Assembly: GCF_039541795.1 (NCBI RefSeq)
Contig: NZ_BAABGX010000002.1
Location: forward strand, 1,240,001-1,304,000
Reading direction: 5' to 3'
DNA length: 64,000 bases
Source of the DNA: Nibribacter koreensis
GTDB taxonomy: Bacteria; Bacteroidota; Bacteroidia; Cytophagales; Hymenobacteraceae
Shown here: positions 33,259 through 41,054 of the stretch, in pieces
Numbering within the stretch: position 1 is the first letter of the stretch
How the letters are laid out: every line of letters begins with the position of its first letter
The notes under the pieces: generated by a model
Databases searched by the model: none
The model's input: the letters and a program-made list of their open reading frames with translations, nothing else
What the model was told of the DNA's origin: nothing
Position numbers and translations under genes: made by a program

Positions 33259-33420
33259 GCTTCTTCTTTTACATGTCCTTGATAAAAGGAAAGGGCAATT
33301 GCTTGCGTAAGCCAATGGTTTCTTCTTAATTCGCCTATCCTTCTTAGGATTTTTCCCGTTTGTAGTAGCATTAGACCTACCGGGCCGCAAGGCTTGGTCC
33401 ACAAACAAATCCCTACTGCC

Positions 33421-33789
33421 ATGGCTAAGAAAAAACCTGAAAACAAGAAGGAGAGCAAGCCGGAGAAAAAAGCGAAGGTACACCCTGAGCTGGAAGGCTT
33501 CGAGATTAAAATAAACCCGCTGGGGGACATTACCTCTAACTTCAACATAGACCAGCTCAACGACTTTCTGGACCGCAATGTGCGCGACAAGAAACTGGTA
33601 GGCGAACAAGGCAAGAAACGCCCCGGACAAGAGGAAGAGGAGTTCCCGATTGAGGAGACCGCCGATGTGGAGGAGAACGAGGAGGATTTCTTTAAAGGGA
33701 AGGCAAAGTTGTCTGAAGAAGACGAGGCCGACCTGGGCAAAGAACTAAAAGACCCTCCGGCGGACGACAAGAAGCCGAAGAAAAAATAA
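33421..33789 (+). CDS. Small charged hypothetical protein
   Basis: 122 residues from the ATG at 33421 (MAKKKPENKKESKPEKKAKV). Lys-rich head, a central conserved part (LEGFEIKINPLGDITSNFNIDQLNDFLDRNVRDKKL) and an acidic tail rich in Glu, Asp and Lys. No membrane segment or enzyme motif. Only the central part looks folded. It lies 14 nt upstream of the AIM24 gene and is probably co-transcribed with it. Family unknown to me. Confidence 0.75.
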   Translation: MAKKKPENKKESKPEKKAKVHPELEGFEIKINPLGDITSNFNIDQLNDFLDRNVRDKKLVGEQGKKRPGQEEEEFPIEETADVEENEEDFFKGKAKLSEEDEADLGKELKDPPADDKKPKKK

Positions 33790-33803
33790 ACCAATAGAAC
33801 CGC

Positions 33804-34565
33804 ATGAAATCACACGAGATTGACTACCGCATCCATGGCTCTGACATTCAGGTGCTGGAAGTAGAACTAGACCCGCAGGAAACCGTCATTGCTGAGGCCG
33901 GCGCCATGGTCTTCATGGAAGACGGCATTCAGTTTGAAACCAAAATGGGCGACGGCTCCAACCCCAGTCAAGGCTTCTTCGGGAAGCTGGTGTCTGCCGG
34001 AAGCCGCTTAATCACGGGTGAGTCTCTGTTCATGACGCACTTCACGCACCGCGGGTATAGTAAGGCCAAGGTAGCCTTCTCGGCGCCGTATCCGGGCACC
34101 ATCATGCCCATTGACCTGGCGCAGTTTCCGCAGGGACTGATTGTGCAGAAAGATGGTTTCCTGGCCGCAGCCATGGGCACCAAGATTGCCATGCACTTTA
34201 ACCAACGCTTGGGCGCGGGCTTCTTTGGCGGTGAGGGCTTCATTATGCAAAAACTCACCGGCGACGGCCTGGCCTTCATCCATGCGGGCGGAACTGTGGT
34301 AGAACGCCACCTGCACAATGAGACCCTGCGCGTAGACACCGGCTGCGTGGTGGCCTATGAATCTGGCATTGACTTTGACATTCAGCAGACGGGCGGCTTA
34401 AAATCCATGGTCTTCGGCGGCGAGGGCTTGTTCCTGGCCACGTTGCGCGGAACCGGCCGCGTGTGGATTCAGTCCATGCCAATCAAGAAACTCATCCAGG
34501 CCTTGATGCCCCACGGCGGAAACGCCACCAAAGAAGGTGGTCTGCTGAGTAGCTTCATGGAGTAG
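33804..34565 (+). CDS. AIM24 / TIGR00266 family protein
   Basis: 253 residues, a beta-rich single-domain protein. It opens MKSHEIDYRIHGSDIQVLEVELDPQETVIAEAGAMVFMEDGI and closes GRVWIQSMPIKKLIQALMPHG, both family marks. Internal GAGFFGGEGFIMQKLTGDGLAFIHAGG and LFLATLRGTG are also conserved. Eukaryotic AIM24 sits in mitochondria; the bacterial role is unknown. It is the last gene of the gltX-side cluster, followed by a terminator. Confidence 0.9.
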   Translation: MKSHEIDYRIHGSDIQVLEVELDPQETVIAEAGAMVFMEDGIQFETKMGDGSNPSQGFFGKLVSAGSRLITGESLFMTHFTHRGYSKAKVAFSAPYPGTIMPIDLAQFPQGLIVQKDGFLAAAMGTKIAMHFNQRLGAGFFGGEGFIMQKLTGDGLAFIHAGGTVVERHLHNETLRVDTGCVVAYESGIDFDIQQTGGLKSMVFGGEGLFLATLRGTGRVWIQSMPIKKLIQALMPHGGNATKEGGLLSSFME

Positions 34566-34587
34566 CAATCCATTCTGAATTAAAATT

Positions 34588-34617
34588 AAAATGCCCGGTT
34601 CACGCCAGGCATTTTTT
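34588..34617 (+). terminator. Terminator after the AIM24-family gene
   Basis: AAAATGCC (34588-34595) pairs with GGCATTTT (34608-34615), then more T. It is 7 nt ahead of P38 copy 17. Confidence 0.8.
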
Positions 34618-34624
34618 GTATAAC

Positions 34625-34662
34625 CGTTTATGGCCTGCTTCCAGAAAACAGGCCATAAATAG
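34625..34662. repeat. P38 palindrome copy 17
   Basis: 38 nt with changed outer arms that still pair: CGTTTATGGCCTG with CAGGCCATAAATAG. Paired change (TTTAT/ATAAA) supports selection for base-pairing. It lies 13 nt past the cytochrome gene stop. Confidence 0.85.
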
Positions 34663-34675
34663 TCATGCCGTTTGA

Positions 34676-35290
34676 CTAGGAAGCGGCAGGCGGAATAGGT
34701 GCCGGTACCACGTTCTTAACAGGTGGCAATGATTTGAGGTAGGTGAAAATGGCTTCTACGTCTTGATCGGTCATGCTCTGGTAATTAGGCCATGGCATGG
34801 GCGGCAGTAGGTTTCTATTGTTCTCCATGCCTTTGTATTTGCCTTCGCGCAGGGCAGTTTTAAAATTGTCTAAAGTCCAGTTGCCAATGCCGGTAGGATC
34901 TGGTGTAAGGTTCGCCGCGAAGGAGGTTCCCCAAGGCCCCACCATGGCGGTGCTTCCCATGCTAAACCGCACCCAACCATCATTGTTTGCGCCAGCTGCA
35001 AGAGGTGGCAATTTCTCAGTAGCCGGATGTCCTGACATTAGTCTGTTTGGATCTGGCGCGCCTTCTTTCCCTTTCTCCGGGGAGGCATCTTTGGGCGAAT
35101 GACAGTCATTGCAGGACCCAATGGCCACCAGATACTTTCCTCTTTCCAGCAATTGGTCTTGGCTTAGCGAGGCATTCTCTACCGGAGTAGGCGCTGGAAT
35201 ATTGGCAACGGTTTCAGCTCTGTCCTGGGTTTTACGTTCACAGGCTACTAGTAGCGCGATGGCACATAACATGGCAAAGATGTTTTTCAT
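34676..35290 (-). CDS. Lipoprotein cytochrome c
   Basis: 204 residues. The lipoprotein signal ends in LLVAC (Cys17). One heme-binding motif is visible, CNDCH in YLVAIGSCNDCHSPKDAS (about residue 60). A distal Met is likely within the C-terminal part (PPMPWPNYQSMTDQDVEAIFTYLKSLPP, a conserved ending). The middle resembles DHC-type cytochromes, but the second CxxCH is absent. It probably carries electrons in the periplasm; the partner is unknown. It stands alone, with a long non-coding stretch upstream. Confidence 0.85.
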   Translation of the reverse strand: MKNIFAMLCAIALLVACERKTQDRAETVANIPAPTPVENASLSQDQLLERGKYLVAIGSCNDCHSPKDASPEKGKEGAPDPNRLMSGHPATEKLPPLAAGANNDGWVRFSMGSTAMVGPWGTSFAANLTPDPTGIGNWTLDNFKTALREGKYKGMENNRNLLPPMPWPNYQSMTDQDVEAIFTYLKSLPPVKNVVPAPIPPAAS

Positions 35291-35710
35291 GGGTATGTCT
35301 ATTTAAGGTGAGAAGAAACATAGCGAACAGTCGCATATAACCTAAAACCAAGTAGGCCTACACGATGCATAAAAAGAGGGATAAACTAAAATGGGGGTTA
35401 CCAGAGAACCGCGAAGGTTGCCAAGGTCAAGCGACCCTAAATAGTCACTGAGCAGGAAGCAATAAGACTATAAGTGTTTGATAGTATGGAATATAGATTA
35501 TTATACTCTCAAAATGCAAGAAGGATATAAGTTCTATCCAAAATTTTTAAATAGTCATTCTGGAAAGGGGACACGCTTAAACTGTTCTTGCTCATGAATG
35601 ACCTAAGCATTGAACGAGTATTGTTATAGCAACAGAATCAAGTTTAATTGCCTGATAGCAAATTGCCGTTTTTGGCTTATTTTCCAGAAAACAGGCTGAA
35701 ATCAACAGGC
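35291..35710. other. Gene-free interval upstream of the cytochrome gene
   Basis: 420 nt without a credible ORF. I see no exact promoter box on either strand, no hairpin of note and no tandem repeat in the first 370 nt. The only recognised item is P38 copy 18 at 35667-35704. Confidence 0.6.
35667..35704. repeat. P38 palindrome copy 18
   Basis: 38 nt, CGTTTTTGGCTTATTTTC left arm, CA core; right end decayed (GGCTGAAATCA). It begins 6 nt beyond the GH3 stop. Confidence 0.85.
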
Positions 35711-37231
35711 CTACACCAAATTGTTCACCTCCAGAATCTCTTCCAGATAGTCGCGGTTGTTGGCCAGTCTGGGGACTTTGTGCTGTCCGCCCATCTTGCC
35801 TTTGCGCTCCAGCCAGTTCAGGAAGGCTCCTTTAGGAGCCACCGTGATTAACGGGGCTTGCAGGGCCATGTCTTTGTAGCGCTTGGCGTCATAGTCTGAG
35901 TTGATCTGGCGCAGCGTTTGGTCCAGCACTTCGGTGAATTTCTCTATACTGGAAGGCTCTTTAGAAAACTCTATAATCCACTGGTGACCGCCTTTGCTTT
36001 TGCCTTCAAAGTAGATGGGCGCGGCCGTGAAGTTGGTGATGGTGGCATCTGTGGCCTCGCAGGCTTTGGTGATGGCCGTCTCGGCGTTTTCTACTACTAC
36101 CTCTTCGCCGAAGGCGTTGATGAAGTGCTTGGTCCTCCCAGATATTTTAATGCGGTACGGGGCCAGCGAGGTGAATTTAACGGTATCGCCAATCTTATAG
36201 CGCCAGAGGCCGGCGTTGGTAGAGATAAGCAGGGCGTAGTTCTGGCCTAGCTCCACTTGGTCTAAGGTGAGCACTTTCGGGTTTTCTTTGTCCTCCTCTT
36301 CCATGGGGATAAACTCATAGAACACGCCGTAGTCCAGCATCAAGAGCATTTCGTCTTTGAGGCTTGGCTCATCCTGTATCCCGAAGAAGCCCTCTGAGGC
36401 ATTGTAAATCTCCAGGTAATGCATCTTGTCCGTAGGGATAATCTGACGGAACAACTCTCTATACGGACCAAAGGCCACCGCTCCGTGCGCGAACAGCTCC
36501 AGGTTTGGCCATACTTCGGTGATGTCCTTGGCGCCGGTCTCCTCCAGAATCCTGTTCAAGAGTACGTAGGTCCAGGTAGGCACGCCCGAGATGCTGGTCA
36601 CGTTCTCTTTCACGCAGATTTCCACCATCTTGGCAATCTTCTCTTCCCACTTGTCCATGAGTGCCACTTTGAGCGCCGGGGTACGCATAGCCTCGGCCCA
36701 CAACGGCAGGTTCTGCATAATCACCGCAGACACGTCGCCACAGCGGGTATCTGAGTTGAACTCATTAGGATGGTGCGTCCCACCAATGGACAGTCCCTTG
36801 CCCGCGAAGACCTTGGTGTCTGGGTAGTTGTTGACGTAGATGGAGAGCATGTCCTTGCCGCCCTTGTAGTGGCAGTCTTCCAGCGCCTCGGGACTTACGG
36901 GAATGAACTTGCTGCGGGCGTTGGTGGTCCCAGAGGATTTGGCAAACCACGCTATCTTAGACGGCCACAGCACGTTCTGCTCGCCGCGCATAATGCGCTC
37001 AATGTGCGGGTACAAGTCTTCATAGGTACAGATGGGCACCCGCTCCTGAAACTCGCGCACGCTCAGTTTGTCTGAGTAGCCATATTGTTTGCCCCACTCG
37101 GTGTTCTTCGCGGTATTTATCAAGTTGGAAAACAATTCACTTTGGACATCATGCGGATATTTCCGGAACAGGTCTATCTGATGGACCCGCTTCTTCATTA
37201 CCCACGTCACAATTGAATTGATTATTTCCAT
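35711..37231 (-). CDS. GH3 (auxin-responsive) family acyl-adenylate-forming protein
   Basis: 506 residues. ANL-superfamily motifs: FAKSSGTTNARSKFIPVS (P-loop like), LEIYNASEGFFGIQDEP, LLISTNAGLWRYKIGDTVKFTS and KISGRTKHFINAFGEEVVVENAE. Plant GH3 enzymes join hormones such as auxin to amino acids through an acyl-AMP. The bacterial substrate is unknown, and Bacteroidota have many such genes. The protein is cytoplasmic. Upstream lies the repeat nest around the four-helix gene. Confidence 0.9.
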   Translation of the reverse strand: MEIINSIVTWVMKKRVHQIDLFRKYPHDVQSELFSNLINTAKNTEWGKQYGYSDKLSVREFQERVPICTYEDLYPHIERIMRGEQNVLWPSKIAWFAKSSGTTNARSKFIPVSPEALEDCHYKGGKDMLSIYVNNYPDTKVFAGKGLSIGGTHHPNEFNSDTRCGDVSAVIMQNLPLWAEAMRTPALKVALMDKWEEKIAKMVEICVKENVTSISGVPTWTYVLLNRILEETGAKDITEVWPNLELFAHGAVAFGPYRELFRQIIPTDKMHYLEIYNASEGFFGIQDEPSLKDEMLLMLDYGVFYEFIPMEEEDKENPKVLTLDQVELGQNYALLISTNAGLWRYKIGDTVKFTSLAPYRIKISGRTKHFINAFGEEVVVENAETAITKACEATDATITNFTAAPIYFEGKSKGGHQWIIEFSKEPSSIEKFTEVLDQTLRQINSDYDAKRYKDMALQAPLITVAPKGAFLNWLERKGKMGGQHKVPRLANNRDYLEEILEVNNLV

Positions 37232-37243
37232 GCAGACAGTAAA

Positions 37244-37304
37244 CAGTTATCAGTAATTAGTAAACAGTGATTTTAGTTATCAATAACCAGTAATTAGTAA
37301 ACAG
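37244..37304. repeat. CAGTAATTAGTAAACAG direct repeats, left of four-helix gene
   Basis: Two adjacent copies of the core CAGTAATTAGTAAACAGT lie between the GH3 and four-helix genes. The same core recurs at 37701-37716 on the far side of the four-helix gene. Confidence 0.8.
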
Positions 37305-37323
37305 TTTATTTCGGTAGAAGTAC

Positions 37324-37677
37324 CTATTTAGGTACAATCCTGGTTTTCTTTAGAATACTAAACATGATTCGGCTGAGTTCGTCCGCATCCGTCAGCAATC
37401 TATCTACTAAAACAGGTTCAATATACTCTGTATCTCTAAGTAAGTTTAGCCAATATTTGGTTTCTAGAGTCTCTTTATAGGCCAAGGAAATTTTAGAGGA
37501 GAAATCAGCTGTAGAAATAGCACCATTTGCTTCTGCTACATTGGCACCAATAGAAGTGCCACTTCTCAGCAACTGCTTAGAAAGAACATATTCCCTTTTC
37601 TCACCACTAATCTTTTGATACAACCGCACCATCTCTACAGCAAAAGCATAGCTCTTCTTATACAGGTTGTTCTCCAA
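37324..37677 (-). CDS. Four-helix-bundle protein (S23/TIGR02436 family)
   Basis: 117 residues, all-helical. It begins MENNLYKKSYAFAVEMVRLY and has the family hallmarks YVLSKQLLRSGTSIGANVAEANGAIS and KISLAYKETLETKYWLNLL, then RLLTDADELSRIMFSILKKTR. The family includes proteins coded in 23S rRNA intervening sequences and the Avd helper of diversity-generating retroelements. Here no reverse transcriptase or rRNA is near, so it is an orphan member. It is surrounded on both sides by near-identical short repeats. It may bind nucleic acid; function unknown. Confidence 0.92.
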   Translation of the reverse strand: MENNLYKKSYAFAVEMVRLYQKISGEKREYVLSKQLLRSGTSIGANVAEANGAISTADFSSKISLAYKETLETKYWLNLLRDTEYIEPVLVDRLLTDADELSRIMFSILKKTRIVPK

Positions 37678-37685
37678 AATCTTTT

Positions 37686-37878
37686 CAGTTATCAGTTAAC
37701 AGTAATTAGTAAACAGGGGTTTCCAGTAAATAGAGAGCAGTAATTAGCAAATAATCAAAAGATGCTTTAGCTCATTGACAATAATTACGGTAGGAAACAA
37801 AAGGATAAAATTCCATACTCCTGACTGTTAATTGTTAACTGAGAAACTGTTTACTACTTACTGCTCACTGTTAACTGT
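37686..37878. repeat. CAGTTAACAGTAATTAGTAAACAG repeats, right of four-helix gene
   Basis: Direct copy at 37686-37716 (core CAGTAATTAGTAAACAG), a diverged copy around 37730-37750 (CAGTAATTAGCAAATAA), and an inverted set at 37822-37878 (CTGTTAATTGTTAACTG, AACTGTTTACTACTTACTG). The right boundary touches the lptB stop at 37880. Confidence 0.8.
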
Positions 37879-37879
37879 C

Positions 37880-38611
37880 TCAGACTTTCCTTTTCAGTTC
37901 AAAGTGCTTGCCTAAGTACACGCGTCTCACCTGCTCATCGGCGGCGAGTTCTTCGGCGGTACCGGATTTGAGGATTTTGCCTTCAAAGAGCAGATAAGCG
38001 CGGTCCACGATGGAAAGGGTCTCGTTTACGTTGTGGTCGGTGATGAGAATGCCAATGTTCTTGGTCTTGAGCTTGGCCACAATGCTCTGGATCTCCTCTA
38101 CGGCAATGGGGTCTACACCCGCAAAGGGCTCATCCAGCAACACAAAGCTCGGGTCCACGGCCAGGGCGCGCGCAATCTCGGTGCGGCGGCGCTCACCACC
38201 CGACAGCACCACGCCCTTGTTTTTACGTACATGAGTAAGGGAGAACTCTTCTAAGAGCTCTTCTACTTTCTCCTTCTGCTCCTGCTTGGGCCGGCCCGTC
38301 ATCTCCAGCACCGACAGGATGTTCTCCTCTACGGTGAGGTCTCTGAACACCGAGGCCTCTTGCGCCAGATAGCCCACGCCTTTCTTGGCCCGGCGGTACA
38401 TAGGCAGCTCGGTGATGTCCTCCTGGTCAAGATAGATTCGCCCAGAGTTGGGTTTCACCAAGCCCACAATCATGTAGAACGAAGTAGTCTTTCCCGCGCC
38501 GTTTGGCCCTAGTAGTCCCACAATCTCGCCTTGGTTTACTTCCACGCTCACGTCGTTCACCACCGTGCGCGACTTATATTTTTTGAATAGGTGTTCAGCT
38601 CTTAAAATCAT
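37880..38611 (-). CDS. lptB: LPS export ABC transporter ATP-binding protein
   Basis: 243 residues from the ATG at 38611 (MILRAEHLFKKYKSRTVVND). Walker A GPNGAGKTTS, Q-loop, signature LSGGERRR, Walker B FVLLDEPFAGVDP and H-loop ITDHNVNE are all intact. The DEPFAGVDP and GYLAQEASVFRDLTV phrases are typical of LptB. It drives LPS extraction from the inner membrane with LptF and LptG. LptC is encoded 17 kb away (55958-56491). Confidence 0.95.
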   Translation of the reverse strand: MILRAEHLFKKYKSRTVVNDVSVEVNQGEIVGLLGPNGAGKTTSFYMIVGLVKPNSGRIYLDQEDITELPMYRRAKKGVGYLAQEASVFRDLTVEENILSVLEMTGRPKQEQKEKVEELLEEFSLTHVRKNKGVVLSGGERRRTEIARALAVDPSFVLLDEPFAGVDPIAVEEIQSIVAKLKTKNIGILITDHNVNETLSIVDRAYLLFEGKILKSGTAEELAADEQVRRVYLGKHFELKRKV

Positions 38612-38806
38612 TGGGCTAAAAATAGGCAATAAACCGCAGATGTGATAGTGTAACGCTCAAGTGAGGGCCTTACGCGTATGAATCAGCAATGTTTCACTAA
38701 TAATTGCACTTTACAAGGGACTTTATTTTATAATTCAATGAATGTTTGATTGGCTTTATTCTTCTTTCTAATTTACAATACCTTTTAGTACAAGCGCTTA
38801 TCTGTT

Positions 38807-39571
38807 ATGGCCTCCTTCTTTACTACAGCTGGTTTTAAAGCATTTACTGCTACTATTCTGTTAGCAGGTAGTAGCATTTTGATGGGAGCCAGAAGCAATG
38901 AGTCTAATTTTCTGCACGGCATTGACGTGTCCAGGTACCAGGCCGAGGTGAATTGGGAGCACGTAAGGGAGTCTAACATTGCCTTCGCGTTCATGAAAGC
39001 CACCGAAGGCAACTTTTTACGTGACCCATACTTTAAGCGCAACTGGGAGTCAAGCCGCCAACATGGCATCAAACGCGGGGCCTATCATTTTTATCTACCT
39101 TGGGTAGACGTAGACAGCCAACTAGAACTGTTTAAAAGCACCGTTGATTTACAGCCCGGCGACCTGGCCCCGGTCTTGGACTTAGAAACCTATGCCAAAG
39201 ACATTTCTGATGCCCAGATGCGCGCTGACATTAAGCGTTGGTTGGTAGGCATTGAAGAACATTACGGCATCAAGCCCATCATCTATACCTACCAAGGCTT
39301 CTATGACAAGAAGTTGCGCGGTCACTTTGCCGGCTACAAGTTCTGGATTGCCCGCTACAAGAACGAAGAACCGTCTACGCACCCAAATGACAAGATGGCC
39401 TTCTGGCAGTACTCAGAGAAAGGCACCGTAAAAGGCATTAACACCCCCGTAGACGTGAACTGGTTCTACGGCGACATCAACGCCCTCAACGCGCACTGCC
39501 TGCCCGCTCCGGCAAAAGCACCTACGACAACCGCTTCCCCTGCGATGGCCCAGGCCGAGCCTGCGTTTTAA
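38807..39571 (+). CDS. Glycoside hydrolase family 25 (lysozyme-like)
   Basis: 254 residues. A hydrophobic start is followed by the GH25 barrel: LHGIDVSRYQAEVNWEHV, FAFMKATEGNFLRDPYF, RGAYHFYLPW, LAPVLDLETYAK, IIYTYQGFYDKK and MAFWQYSEKGTVKGI. The Asp of GIDVS, the Glu of KATEG and the DLE pair form the active site. It should cleave peptidoglycan glycan strands. An N-terminal signal or anchor (FKAFTATILLAGSSILMG) sends it to the envelope. The final codons and TAA stop lie inside P38 copy 19. Confidence 0.93.
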   Translation: MASFFTTAGFKAFTATILLAGSSILMGARSNESNFLHGIDVSRYQAEVNWEHVRESNIAFAFMKATEGNFLRDPYFKRNWESSRQHGIKRGAYHFYLPWVDVDSQLELFKSTVDLQPGDLAPVLDLETYAKDISDAQMRADIKRWLVGIEEHYGIKPIIYTYQGFYDKKLRGHFAGYKFWIARYKNEEPSTHPNDKMAFWQYSEKGTVKGINTPVDVNWFYGDINALNAHCLPAPAKAPTTTASPAMAQAEPAF

Positions 39572-39601
39572 GGCTATTTTCTGGAAAACAGGCTAAAAAT
39601 G
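39564..39601. repeat. P38 palindrome copy 19, carrying the GH25 stop codon
   Basis: 38 nt, CGTTTTAAGGCTATTTTC left arm, TG core. The stop TAA of the GH25 gene is at 39569-39571 within the left arm. Confidence 0.9.
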
Positions 39602-39607
39602 AACAGG

Positions 39608-40003
39608 CTATCTCTGGTTCATTCTTTTTCTTTTGCCTAGCCACCATCCCAACAAAAGGCCAAGTGAAGCTCCTACTACATAGGGTCGACTAGAAGAAAC
39701 AGGGATGAACTTTGTTCTTTTGGCCGTCACTTCAAACACACCTTTAGGAAGAGCCAGTAAACCGCCCCCTGCGCCAGACCCCTGCCCCTCTCCGCCTTCG
39801 GGCGTGGCTTGAAGGCTCTTCTTGCCCTGGCCATACCCACCGCCCATTCCAAGCACCACCTGGGCAACAGGAATAATGATCTTGCCGGGTCCCTGGATGG
39901 GTTCGCCAAAGATGTTTCTGATAGAAACATTGTCGCTCAGCCTGTTGATGATGGAAACGCCAATGCGGCTGTCTTGGGTATGAGTTGCCTCTTCTTGCTC
40001 CAT
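39608..40003 (-). CDS. GerW/YtfJ-family protein
   Basis: 131 residues from the ATG at 40003 (MEQEEATHTQDSRIGVSI). The family core is SVSIRNIFGEPIQGPGKIIIPVAQVVLGMGGGYGQGKK, followed by Gly-rich GEGQGSGAGGGLLALPKGVFEV. The C-terminal SRPYVVGASLGLLLGWWLGKRKR is a membrane anchor with a basic end. The family was first seen in endospore formers (YtfJ/GerW), yet this organism is not expected to sporulate. It lies next to an FtsZ-like gene on the same strand, 144 nt downstream of it. Confidence 0.82.
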   Translation of the reverse strand: MEQEEATHTQDSRIGVSIINRLSDNVSIRNIFGEPIQGPGKIIIPVAQVVLGMGGGYGQGKKSLQATPEGGEGQGSGAGGGLLALPKGVFEVTAKRTKFIPVSSSRPYVVGASLGLLLGWWLGKRKRMNQR

Positions 40004-40125
40004 GGTAGTTGATAATTGGTATGTATTCAAGTACCTGCTACGTGTGAGAATTGTTACTGGACAAACCCGTCAAAAACACAGATAACAGATTATCAATCAA
40101 GCACTAACTAAAGGACAGCCGTGGT

Positions 40126-40163
40126 TGTTTTTGGGCTATTTCCTGAAAAACAGGCTAAAAACG
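40126..40163. repeat. P38 palindrome copy 20
   Basis: 38 nt, TGTTTTTGGGCTATTTCC left arm. It lies 11 nt past the FtsZ-like stop, between that gene and the GerW-like gene. Confidence 0.9.
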
Positions 40164-40174
40164 AAAATCAGGCT

Positions 40175-40945
40175 TTAATGGGTAGCGAGCAGAAAGACCT
40201 CTATTTCCTGGCCCAGGCTGTCTTGCTGTGAGTGCCCGAAGATTACTTCACATTCGTCTCCGCACGCTTCTTGGATGGCATCCGTAATTTCCGTCAGTTC
40301 ATCCATCTCCAATTCAGCGTTGGCCCCAGAAGAAATCTGAATCAACACCTTGCTGGCGTTTGTCAACTGCCCTGGTTTCATAAACGGCGTTGACATCAGT
40401 TTCTGCGTCACTTGGCTGGCCCTCTCCTCGCCAAAGGCCCTGGCAAACCCAACCGACGATGCCCCGCTTCCTCGCATCACAGTCTTCACGTCCTCAAAAT
40501 CTACATTCATTCCACCTTGCAGCGCCTCTTTAATCAGGTTGGCTAGGTAGGCCATGGTTTGACAAATAGCATTCACTGACTCTCTATCCAATGCCGGCGA
40601 AACCAATTCAGTAGTTGGCAACACAATCATGGCATCTACTAAAGCCAAGATTTCTTGCTGTCTTTCTAAATTATTGGTGGCCACGGTAATGACAATCGTG
40701 AAGAAGTTGGCGGCCTGCCTCTGCTGAAGAAGCTCTGCCAGTTGAGTTGTGGTTAACTCTTCCTGTTCCGTCACCAATAGCACAACCTCTTCTTGCAGAG
40801 AGGGGACACGTAGCAGTTGTTCTTTTAGAGCTGGCAGATTGGTTACTATTTCCATCGCTGGAATCTTCTCAATTGGTAAAGAGTTTTGCACAGCTTCGCC
40901 GAGTTTGCCCAGCAGGACGGCGGATATTTTGGTGGAAGTGTTCAT
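40175..40945 (-). CDS. FtsZ/tubulin-family homologue without GTPase motif
   Basis: 256 residues. Residues 130-256 align by eye with the FtsZ core helix and C-terminal domain: MTYLA-type AYLANLIKEALQGGMNVDFEDVKTVMRG, SVGFARAFGEERASQVTQKLMSTPF, ASKVLIQISSGANAELEMDELTEITDAIQEACGDECEVIFG and EIEVFLLATH. True FtsZ has MNVDFADVRTVM and VIxGxSxD here. The N-terminal half has strands such as EEVVLLVTE and FFTIVITVA but no GGGTGTG loop. It therefore cannot bind GTP in the usual way. It is next to a GerW-like gene. A partner or scaffold role is plausible. Confidence 0.75.
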   Translation of the reverse strand: MNTSTKISAVLLGKLGEAVQNSLPIEKIPAMEIVTNLPALKEQLLRVPSLQEEVVLLVTEQEELTTTQLAELLQQRQAANFFTIVITVATNNLERQQEILALVDAMIVLPTTELVSPALDRESVNAICQTMAYLANLIKEALQGGMNVDFEDVKTVMRGSGASSVGFARAFGEERASQVTQKLMSTPFMKPGQLTNASKVLIQISSGANAELEMDELTEITDAIQEACGDECEVIFGHSQQDSLGQEIEVFLLATH

Positions 40946-40984
40946 AGCATGTTCGCGTTTAAGGAAGGTAATCAGTTTAAACAG

Positions 40985-41021
40985 AAAACGCCCAGCTACT
41001 TTCTAGTAACTGGGCGTTTTT
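40985..41021. terminator. Terminator hairpin fused to P38 copy 21
   Basis: AAAACGCCCAG (40985-40995) pairs with CTGGGCGTTTT (41010-41020), then T. The T run is also the start of the P38 arm CGTTTTTGG. Confidence 0.8.
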
Positions 41022-41052
41022 GGCTTGTTTTCTGGGAACTAGCCCGAAAACG
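41015..41052. repeat. P38 palindrome copy 21
   Basis: 38 nt, CGTTTTTGGCTTGTTTTC left arm, TG core. It overlaps a terminator and ends 2 nt from the S9 peptidase stop. Confidence 0.92.
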
Positions 41053-41054
41053 GA

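Noticed and set aside
33250..33630. 126-codon minus ORF opposite the small charged protein
   Set aside because: It is the antisense shadow of the Lys/Glu-rich coding region and includes P38 sequence.
37244..37878. CRISPR array or diversity-generating retroelement
   Set aside because: The repeats are irregular in spacing, there are no cas genes, no reverse transcriptase and no template/variable repeat pair.
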